A stretch of DNA of 64,000 nucleotides from Bacilli bacterium (GTDB lineage: Bacteria > Bacillota_I > Bacilli_A > RFN20 > CAG-449), in assembly GCA_900755065.1 (NCBI GenBank), contig CAAEFC010000006.1, forward strand, positions 1-64,000, read 5' to 3'. Below are positions 43,001 through 50,187 of the stretch, in pieces. Each line of letters opens with the position of its first letter. The stretch's first letter is position 1. The position numbers and the translations under genes were made by a program. The notes beneath the pieces are model-generated. The model saw only the letters and a program-made list of their open reading frames with translations, made no database searches and was not told the origin of the DNA.

Positions 43001-44995
43001 TTAAGTTAGAATACGCTCGTATTCATCGACTTTATCAATGATTGCATTTGAATTCTTTTCTATGTATTCAACAACCGAGGAACAACCTTGCAAATCAATT
43101 TGATCGCAATACATATTGTTTTCACGACAATATTTTGAGCAAGCTGCCGCGTTAACATATTGGTTTGCAATCAGTATAACAACTTTGAATTTTTGCTTTA
43201 AGAGTGTAAGTTGAGGTTCAGTAATTTTGGGCAAGTATGTTGAAACTACATTTGTGAAGCCTAATCCGATCAGTTTGAAATAATCTTCATAGGTGGTTAC
43301 AATTATCACACTCTTTTTGTTGGATTTAATTGCTAAATTGTAAGAATAGAGGTTTTGAGAACGTTCAAAGTATTTTGTGTTGGGGTACTTGAACAATTGT
43401 TGCTTGTCGGTAATGTAAAAATCGAAGCAAACAACATTTCCATTTGCGTCAATCGTAGGAATGATAATGCTATTTCTCATTTTATCACAATAGTTACCTT
43501 TAGCCGATTGCAATACTAATTTAGCTTCTTCTAACTGAGTTATCGAATATGACTTTTGCTTTGTCATATAATTCATAAAACTGTTAAAAGAGTTATCGTG
43601 AAAGCCTATACCGAGTTGAACGATAGTTTTTCCTTGTATCCCCCAAGAATGTAAGATATCAATAGCGGAGCTTGCCTTTGCGTTAGTTTTGAGTTGCTCG
43701 TGATAATATAGGGCGGCCTCCCGCATCACTTTGGAAATATCAACTTGCTCTTTGGGATGTAATTCGATACTTGCCAAAGAAGCCAATTGCGAAACGGCAG
43801 TTTTGTAATCTAAAGCTTTGGTTTTCATCAAGTATGTAATAACATCTCCCCCGGTAGTACAAGAAAAACAATAAAACGACTTTGTTTCGGGATAGACTAC
43901 CAAAGCATCACTTGTACCGCAAAAAGGACAATGAGCGTGATAATTCTTACCTTTTAAAGTTACATCTTGCTGTGAAGAGATATACTCAACAATATCAATC
44001 GTGTTTTTTACTCTGTTAATTACTTCAGCCGAAATACGCGCAGACGCTTGGGAGTGTGTTGAGCTTGGAGAAACTAATTTCTTTATTGCTAAAGAAACCT
44101 TATTTTCATCATTGGCTCCCGAGACGATCATTTGAAGCCACAACCCTATTGCAGCATTGCGGCGATAGATTTGAGCAATTGTGTTGATGAAAGCTTCGTC
44201 CGATATCTCCAACAAAATGCGTTTGAGCCATTCTCTATAAGGAATAAACTTTTCTCTTTTATAGCGATATATACCGATAGTAAGTTTTCTCCAAGTGCTT
44301 TTTTCTCGTTGTCTAATACGTTCACGGGTAACATCATATTTCTCGCCAAGATTTTGTAAGGTTATAGCTGATGGGGTCAATATTCTGCTTACGATAATAT
44401 CCCCGTCGCGTTCTGCCATAAATTCACGATTGGAACAAGCATCGGTAAGAAGTTCAATGATCTCATTATAGACTTTGTCAGATAATTCTGTATCCGTCGA
44501 GGGAGCAGTAACATACTTTAAGCTGTTCTCAGCTTTTGTCTTGATTGAAAGCCATTCTTCCAACGCCTCACCTGTTGAACGCACTGTTGAATATTCTTGG
44601 TCTGATACGTCGCGAGATGTTCTTTCTTTTCTTGTCCGTTCCTTGGCAACAAGAGAATCTTTGTTTTCGGCAAAAAACTCATTGCACGACTTGTTGTAGG
44701 CAAAATAAGTTTCTGCGTTAGAGGAGGCGAATTTTTCGCTTTCTTTGCGATTTTTGTATTTTATAAAATACTCACCTTCTTTTCTTGAAACGTAAAGACG
44801 ATAAAACTCACCGTGTTTACTAATTCCGATTATTTCGCCGTTGGTGCGAATAATAAAGTCACTGTCCAAATCAAGCATATGGGCGCAAATGGCATTGAAC
44901 GTATCAATCAACTCTTGATTGTTATTAAAGAATACAGAAATATGCTCTCCTGCTTCTAACATTGATAACTCAATATTTTGCTTGCTTTTGGACAT
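43001..44995 (-). CDS. DnaG-like protein: sigma-4-type HTH, CHC2 zinc finger and degenerate TOPRIM
   Basis: About 664 residues from the ATG at 44995, which follows AAGGAGGTG; an in-frame GTG overlaps that site and is rejected. N-terminal region of unknown fold (1-200). Residues about 212-238 (LGEKYDVTRERIRQREKSTW) match the HTH of sigma-70 region 4. Then a CHC2-type zinc finger with Cys 356, 359, 376 and 379 (HCPFC ... CFSC) and a primase-like core (about 420-500, IIIPTIDANGNVVCF). The TOPRIM region lacks its acidic residues: where DnaG has V-E-G it reads IIVTTYEDY, and where DnaG has D-x-D it reads ILIANQYVNAA. It can probably bind DNA but not synthesise primers by the usual mechanism. Last gene of the cargo operon. 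Confidence 0.72.
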   Translation of the reverse strand: MSKSKQNIELSMLEAGEHISVFFNNNQELIDTFNAICAHMLDLDSDFIIRTNGEIIGISKHGEFYRLYVSRKEGEYFIKYKNRKESEKFASSNAETYFAYNKSCNEFFAENKDSLVAKERTRKERTSRDVSDQEYSTVRSTGEALEEWLSIKTKAENSLKYVTAPSTDTELSDKVYNEIIELLTDACSNREFMAERDGDIIVSRILTPSAITLQNLGEKYDVTRERIRQREKSTWRKLTIGIYRYKREKFIPYREWLKRILLEISDEAFINTIAQIYRRNAAIGLWLQMIVSGANDENKVSLAIKKLVSPSSTHSQASARISAEVINRVKNTIDIVEYISSQQDVTLKGKNYHAHCPFCGTSDALVVYPETKSFYCFSCTTGGDVITYLMKTKALDYKTAVSQLASLASIELHPKEQVDISKVMREAALYYHEQLKTNAKASSAIDILHSWGIQGKTIVQLGIGFHDNSFNSFMNYMTKQKSYSITQLEEAKLVLQSAKGNYCDKMRNSIIIPTIDANGNVVCFDFYITDKQQLFKYPNTKYFERSQNLYSYNLAIKSNKKSVIIVTTYEDYFKLIGLGFTNVVSTYLPKITEPQLTLLKQKFKVVILIANQYVNAAACSKYCRENNMYCDQIDLQGCSSVVEYIEKNSNAIIDKVDEYERILT

Positions 44996-45013
44996 AGAAA
45001 ACACCTCCTTAGA

Positions 45014-48000
45014 TTAGTCGTTTTCGAGTTTATTACGTAATTTTACCAACATTTTATCGGTAATGGTTTCGCTATAATGAGTTCCTTCATAAGTCGGATG
45101 CAATACGGGATACATTCCTTTTGTTTGAATAATAAAGTGATTTTCAATCAACCATTCAATGATCACATTCAAATCATCACGATTGACCGCGCTTAACTTC
45201 CCATACTCTGCCACTTCATTAAGTTTTGCTTCTGTAATGCGTTTGCTTTGAGAACCGCGAAGCACATCAATCAACACAGTAATACCGTAAAAACGTTTCT
45301 CGCTAATGTGAGAAAGACATTGCAATGTGATATAGACAATCTCATTAAGATCATTATTTTGATATGCAATGGATTTTACAGTTGCCTTTTGGATGTTAAT
45401 AGGCTCAGCAGTATTTTCTTGTGGGCGTGATTTTAGATTATTCTTGGGGGCTTTATTTGATGCTTTTGGGAACTCTTTTGCAGGGGCAGGATCGGGAGAT
45501 AATTTCAGCATTTCATAATACTGATACTGTGCAATCGTTCTTCCGCAACCGGTTCCATCCTTTTTGTAGTTGGTACAACCAAGGAAATAACCGTTTTCTT
45601 TGGCGGGTTTGACAATCAGATAGCCATCACGGCATTGATCGCACTTCAATATTGAAAGCTTTCCTGCACCATATTCATTGGTCATAAAGCCGCACACCTC
45701 GGGTTCATTGGTACAGATATGTAGGCGTAATCCATATGCGTTTTTATATCTGAACTGCAACGGATAACCACACATAGGACAAGTCTTTTTTGCAAGAGTG
45801 TTTTGTGGAGGCTCTTCGTTCCAATTTCCGCGAAGGACTACATTTTTGTAATCCCTCTTGATTTCAAGCAGAAATTCCGAAGGATTCTGTTCGGGAGCAA
45901 TGAAGAATACGCGATTCTTCGTTCTTGTCATTGCAACATAGAACAAACGACGTTCCTCGGCGTAGTCAATCGAGCGATCTCCCTTGATTACAAAAGCCAA
46001 AACGGGATCATCTTCAATCTTGGAGGGGAAGCCATAGGTTTCATTTCTGCCGTTTACAACGATTACGTTATCGTATCCAAGACCTTTTGATGCGTGCGCG
46101 GTCATAAACGTAATGTCAAGCTTGGGATACTTAACACTCTTTATCTTACTTCCTCGATCAATATACTCGAATAATCCGGATTTCTCTAATTTATCTCCAT
46201 CAAAGCCAAATCTTCCGAGCAACAGAATGGACGAATTTATCGGCTTTCCTTCCTGTTTGTTATACTCCATAATTTGCTCTAAAGCAACCTCAACCGCGTG
46301 AGCTATTGCATAGTTTGCTCCACTCTTGTTATCGGCGTTGGCTTTTTTCAGAGTTCCATCATAAGTGTATATGATGACGGGATCTACGATGTTTTTAGGG
46401 GATTTTAGCTCTTTTGTAATTTGAGAGTCATTCTTTTGAATAAAGTTTCCTGCAATATCAATGACTTCTTGCGAGTTACGATATGTCTTAACTATCTTAA
46501 GAAGCTTGGCATATCCCATCTTTTCTTCAAATTTTGTAAAAAGCGTGATGTCAGAGCCACTGAACGCATATATGGATTGCCAATCGTCACCGACGGCAAT
46601 TATTTTTGCATCTGTAACCTCTGCGAGCGCAGTAACCAAATCAAATCTTTGGCGAGAAATATCTTGATACTCATCAACGATTATGTACTTGAAATCAAGT
46701 TTTTGTTTCATTTCTTTGACTTCACGAAGAACACGCGCAGACTCGTTAATCATATCCTCAAAGTCAACAGCATTATTCTCATTCAAGTATCTTTCGTACT
46801 CCAAATAACAATCATTACAAATATCCAAGAACAATCTTGTACGCACGTTTTGCGTAGAGTGGTACATACGGTTAAATTCTTCCGCAGTAAATCCGTTCGT
46901 CTTAAAGTTGGTGATAAATCTACAAATGAGGTTGACCAATTTGCGGATGTAGCGGTTTTCTTCTGATGCGATCAGCTTTTCCATAACCTCTTTGTTAGAG
47001 CGAGGGGTTAAAACGAAGCCTTCGTTTTCCAATTCTTCTTTTAAGTGCTCCAACAGAGATCTGCGATCAGTGTATTGCGAAAAAGTATATATAAGCGTTG
47101 TTCCGTGCTGTTTATGGAGTGTTACTTTATCGTTGATTGCCTTCTTATATGAAGCAAGCTCGTCCTCACTAAAACGGTCATTTTTGCCGTCTTGTGTTAT
47201 TCCGAAATGCTCTATGTAGGCAACCTTATCTCCTTGACGGATAATAAAGTCGGGAGTATAAGGCTTACGCGCAAGTTGAATATCGTATTTGTAAAGAGGC
47301 TCATATTCATAGTCGATATTATTCAAATACAAGAAGTTGGCAATCTCTACCTCTTGATTGGAACGCATAACTTCGCTTTGAATGGTTACAGATTTCTTGG
47401 CGCGAATATCCATTATCTGTTGCTTAAACTCATTCAGATCACTGCGCAGAGTAGCAAAATTGGATTTTGCTATCTTGTTAAAGAAGTTATTGAGGTCATC
47501 ACCCTCATATGGAGCATCGAAGTAGGATGCAAAGAACAGTATCAAATTATTTACAAGGCTTTCGTTCTTCAAAATAGAATTTCTAAAATAATCTTGAAGC
47601 ACAAAATACAGCTTTGAATTATCAACAATGTTTAACTTTTCATCCGTCTGTTTGCGCAAAATAGCGTTTCCGGTAGAGTGGAACGTAGCAATTGGGCAAT
47701 CAATCTTCAAGTCCTTGTTGAGCTTGTCCCGAAGTTCTTGAACGGCTTTGTTAGTAAAAGATACTACGAGAATTTGCGAAGGCTGAACGCCTTTTTTCTC
47801 AACTAAATATTTAACCTTGGCTGCAACGGTCGTGGTCTTTCCCGCGCCCGCACCGGCAATAACCAAGCAGTAATCTTCGTCAGTTAAAATAACACGACGC
47901 TGATCTTCATCAAGTTTAATTTGAGGATCGACATCACGAAGAATGTTGTCCAAGTATTTCTTCTCTTCGCTCATAGCACGATTTATATAGGAATCATTAT

Positions 48001-48322
48001 GAGCATCAATCAATTCCTCAAAGTGACTATAACACGAAAAGGTCTCTTGAACTTCCTTTTCATCAACTCCGTTAGTCTGACAAAAAGAACCGAGCATACC
48101 GCTATTTTCAAGCACAGCAAAATACTCGACGACCTTCTTTTCGTCAAGCAATCTTGCGCGGTATTCGCTTTTAGGGATATAGCGGTTATCCGATAAAAGC
48201 GAATTCATATATGCTTTAAGAGCCAAAAGTTTTATACATTCAGGATTTTCGATAGTTCGGCTCGTCGGTTCAACAACAATATCAACACTCTTTTTTCTGA
48301 AGAGCTTAGATAAGAATCCCAT
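45014..48322 (-). CDS. SF1 (UvrD-like) helicase with nuclease-like insert, two zinc fingers and RQC-like domain
   Basis: 1102 residues. Motor motifs: Walker A AGAGAGKTTT (156-165), motif Ia VSFTNKAVQEL, motif II VDEYQDIS (549-556), motif III GDDWQSIYAFSGSD, motif V TAHASKGLGYDNV, motif VI EERRLFYVAMTRTKNR. An insert at about 315-420 (QEVEIANFLYLNN ... YTPDFII ... YIEHFG) looks like a PD-(D/E)xK nuclease fold with E326, D358 and E371. Two Cys4 zinc fingers follow (C848, 851, 870, 877 and C894, 897, 916, 926), topoisomerase-like. The C-terminus (about 990-1083) resembles an RQC winged helix of RecQ (EKRFYGITVLIDVLRGSQ, VAEYGKLSA, MYPVLHPTYEG). The usual RQC partner is an SF2 helicase, so this fusion is unusual. 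Confidence 0.8.
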   Translation of the reverse strand: MGFLSKLFRKKSVDIVVEPTSRTIENPECIKLLALKAYMNSLLSDNRYIPKSEYRARLLDEKKVVEYFAVLENSGMLGSFCQTNGVDEKEVQETFSCYSHFEELIDAHNDSYINRAMSEEKKYLDNILRDVDPQIKLDEDQRRVILTDEDYCLVIAGAGAGKTTTVAAKVKYLVEKKGVQPSQILVVSFTNKAVQELRDKLNKDLKIDCPIATFHSTGNAILRKQTDEKLNIVDNSKLYFVLQDYFRNSILKNESLVNNLILFFASYFDAPYEGDDLNNFFNKIAKSNFATLRSDLNEFKQQIMDIRAKKSVTIQSEVMRSNQEVEIANFLYLNNIDYEYEPLYKYDIQLARKPYTPDFIIRQGDKVAYIEHFGITQDGKNDRFSEDELASYKKAINDKVTLHKQHGTTLIYTFSQYTDRRSLLEHLKEELENEGFVLTPRSNKEVMEKLIASEENRYIRKLVNLICRFITNFKTNGFTAEEFNRMYHSTQNVRTRLFLDICNDCYLEYERYLNENNAVDFEDMINESARVLREVKEMKQKLDFKYIIVDEYQDISRQRFDLVTALAEVTDAKIIAVGDDWQSIYAFSGSDITLFTKFEEKMGYAKLLKIVKTYRNSQEVIDIAGNFIQKNDSQITKELKSPKNIVDPVIIYTYDGTLKKANADNKSGANYAIAHAVEVALEQIMEYNKQEGKPINSSILLLGRFGFDGDKLEKSGLFEYIDRGSKIKSVKYPKLDITFMTAHASKGLGYDNVIVVNGRNETYGFPSKIEDDPVLAFVIKGDRSIDYAEERRLFYVAMTRTKNRVFFIAPEQNPSEFLLEIKRDYKNVVLRGNWNEEPPQNTLAKKTCPMCGYPLQFRYKNAYGLRLHICTNEPEVCGFMTNEYGAGKLSILKCDQCRDGYLIVKPAKENGYFLGCTNYKKDGTGCGRTIAQYQYYEMLKLSPDPAPAKEFPKASNKAPKNNLKSRPQENTAEPINIQKATVKSIAYQNNDLNEIVYITLQCLSHISEKRFYGITVLIDVLRGSQSKRITEAKLNEVAEYGKLSAVNRDDLNVIIEWLIENHFIIQTKGMYPVLHPTYEGTHYSETITDKMLVKLRNKLEND

Positions 48323-48348
48323 AGATATGCCTTTCTTCTATTGTAAAA

Positions 48349-48531
48349 TTATTCTGCCGATGTGCCAGACTTAATCCACGCATCTACTTCATCAATTTTG
48401 AATTTCCACTGACGTCCTACCTTTTGAGCAGGCATATTTTTAGTTTCAATCCATTTGAAAACAGTATCGCGACTTACACCAAGATACTCGCATATTTCTT
48501 TGAGAGAGTACCATCTATTTGTTATTTCCAT
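48349..48531 (-). CDS. Excisionase-like helix-turn-helix protein
   Basis: 60 residues from ATG 48531, preceded by AGGTGGTATGG. Sequence WYSLKEICEYLGVSRDTVFK then KVGRQWKFKIDEVDAWIKSG is the MerR/excisionase-type HTH-17 family. Proteins of this type commonly stand first in Bacillota and Proteobacteria defence and restriction operons, and also act as recombination directionality factors. Being first in the cargo operon and far from the recombinase, a regulatory role is more likely. Operon promoter directly upstream. Confidence 0.82.
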   Translation of the reverse strand: MEITNRWYSLKEICEYLGVSRDTVFKWIETKNMPAQKVGRQWKFKIDEVDAWIKSGTSAE

Positions 48532-48567
48532 CCATACCACCTCATCATAAGTCAATAAGATATAAGT

Positions 48568-48630
48568 ATTATAGCACATTCTTATTTGGATTTCAATAGT
48601 ATAAAGTCGATTTGAGTAGTTTATAATCGA
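48568..48630 (-). promoter_or_regulatory. Promoter of the cargo operon plus operator-like dyad
   Basis: Minus strand TTGAAA (48591-48596), 17-base spacer, TATAAT (48568-48573), about 35 bases before the HTH start codon. Just upstream, TCGATT (48607-48612) and AATCGA (48625-48630) form an inverted repeat with a 12-base centre, a possible site for the HTH protein. Confidence 0.68.
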
Positions 48631-48631
48631 G

Positions 48632-48720
48632 AAAAACTATAAAATTTACGTGTCAAAGCCATTGCATAACAAGTTCAGACAGAAAAAGCTGTGATCTGTG
48701 CCGTTATGTAACGGCTTTTT
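48632..48720 (+). ncRNA. Candidate small RNA or attenuator with intrinsic terminator
   Basis: GCCGTTA-TG-TAACGGC (48700-48715) followed by T is a rightward terminator, yet no rightward gene lies before it. A TATAAT at 48622-48627 could start a transcript of about 90 bases. CCATTGCATAAC (48659-48670) can pair with GTTATGTAACGG (about 48703-48714) at 11 of 12 positions, excluding the terminator stem, and CAGACAG/CTGTgaTCTG forms another hairpin between. Read-through would enter the repeat tract. Confidence 0.4.
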
Positions 48721-48773
48721 CTTTTTGCTCGCGGGCGGTATTTTTTGAAAATGGGGGTGCGGTTTTGCCTTTG

Positions 48774-49524
48774 CCAAGGCTACTAAGTAGAGAGCTTTTT
48801 ATTAAAACGTCTAAGTTTTTCTGCAAATCTTACTTTTATATAAGTGGAGAAATCAATTTCCAAGATATACCCCCTAAAAACAGCAGTTTGAGGGCAATAA
48901 ATGAGGATGTTTTCTTTTAGACCTTAACTTTCGCCATTTCCCAAGGCTTCTATATGAGGGGATATTGTAAACATACTTTGAATTTTTGAAAAAGTACCCT
49001 ACCAAATGGCATTTCCCGTGGCTATTAAGTGAGGGGCTATATAATTTGAGTTGCTCAAAGTGTTTGTGAAGCGGCATATATAGTGAGAAGCTTTTTCAAG
49101 AAGGGGTCAAAAGGTGACACCTTCGTGTGCTAAAATTCTTTCACGAATGCGACAGTAGGTGTCATATTCACCTGCTAAAATACCCGTGAACAATCTGTAA
49201 ATTATAGCCTTTTCGATTGCTCAAATGCTCCCTGAATTCCCTTGTAAAGTGAGGGCAATTATAAACTTTCTGAAAACTTTTGAATTTTATTGCACTTTTT
49301 GTGCTTTTTCGCTGGCTACCAATTGAGGGGATATATGAAATCCTTGGTGTGCTATGAGAAGAAAATCTGTAAACAAATTGTAAAAGATCGCCGTTTGAGG
49401 TGGTAAGCACCCCTGTTTTTTCCTTTGGATAAGTGAGGGGATTAAATCCTTTTTGGAAAATTTCAATATAATTGCCCTTTTTATATCTTCTCGGTGGCTA
49501 CTACTTGAGGGGATAAAGCTATCA
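48774..49524. repeat. Degenerate repeat tract of about ten units
   Basis: Units resembling GGCTACTAAGTGAGGGGATA occur near 48779, 48835, 48884, 48946, 49017, 49071, 49240, 49313, 49425 and 49493. The clearest are GGCTTCTATATGAGGGGATA, GGCTATTAAGTGAGGGGCTA, GGCTACCAATTGAGGGGATA and GGCTACTACTTGAGGGGATA, each usually preceded by a T/C-rich TTTCC or TTCTCG stretch. Spacing is irregular (about 50-170 bases). Flanks between units are not alike and the units are too divergent for a CRISPR array. Possible functions: iterons, a structured RNA with tandem modules, or protein-binding sites. Confidence 0.6.
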
Positions 49525-49878
49525 TTCGTAATTTGAATACTACCCCCATAATGTATTCCGCATATCTGATAACTGCCCCCACAAATTACCGTTCCTTGAC
49601 AATTTAATAACGCCGTGTGGATATGACCGTAGGCGAAGTGTGCCAAGAAAGACGAGAGTCCGAGCGCGCCAATACGGGAAACATCGCAAAGAGCTTGGGA
49701 TAGGAGAACAGCGCACGGATATAAACCATTCGTTACCTCCCGCAAGGTAGCAGATTGTGAGGTCGTTAGCGGCGGGCATACATCAAGTCGAGTAAGCGTC
49801 GCAAATCAAAGCGCGTAAGGAGGCGATAAATCGCAACGCATCATCGGCTTAATCTCAATTTATTGGAGGAAATGCCTA
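49525..49878. other. Gene-free stretch upstream of the TnpW-like gene
   Basis: No convincing gene. A TTGACA occurs at 49596 without a good -10, and a 26-codon frame starts at 49622 (MTVGEVCQERRESERANTGN). GC is higher than in the repeat tract and similar to the recombinase region, so this is likely part of the recombination or transfer module. Confidence 0.4.
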
Positions 49879-50187
49879 TTGAAACAAACGAAAGACACTA
49901 TTAAGGAAAACGTCATCACCCGCCGCATCGGAAGCACGACCTACAAGCTGAAGGTGCATTTCAGCGAAAACGCAACAGAAACAATGGAGGAGAAAATTTT
50001 ACGAATGGTTAAAAATGAGTCTTTGACAAAAGGCAGACACGTGGAGCTTGAGGAAAGTCCAAGCAAAAGCGTGTGTCTGCCCGCAAATCAAATGGAAACA
50101 TTTGATTTGCCCATTGAAAAATCTGAAATTTGTGGTATAATAGAGTCACCACAAATGAGCCGACAGTCTGAAAGGAGCGCAGTATGA
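49879..50187 (+). CDS. TnpW-like small protein of the inner element
   Basis: 102 residues from TTG at 49879, after TTGGAGGAAATGCC. Contains VITRRIGSTTYKLKVHFSEN and EKILRMVKNE, the pattern of TnpW-type proteins encoded next to large serine recombinases. Overlaps the recombinase start as ATGA. An alternative ATG at 49872 gives only a ten-codon frame. Probable accessory or regulator of recombination. Confidence 0.68.
   Translation: MKQTKDTIKENVITRRIGSTTYKLKVHFSENATETMEEKILRMVKNESLTKGRHVELEESPSKSVCLPANQMETFDLPIEKSEICGIIESPQMSRQSERSAV

Noticed and set aside
43001..48322. Canonical Gabija (GajA/GajB)
   Set aside because: There is a TOPRIM-like protein and a UvrD-like helicase, but no ABC-type ATPase domain in the former, and the helicase is twice GajB's length with extra domains.
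48774..49524. CRISPR array
   Set aside because: Units are degenerate, unequal in spacing, and no cas gene is present.
49168..49745. Leftward open frames across the repeat tract (80 and 152 codons)
   Set aside because: Their recurring I-P-S-x-x-S pattern is just the translated nucleotide repeat; no ribosome site and no family.
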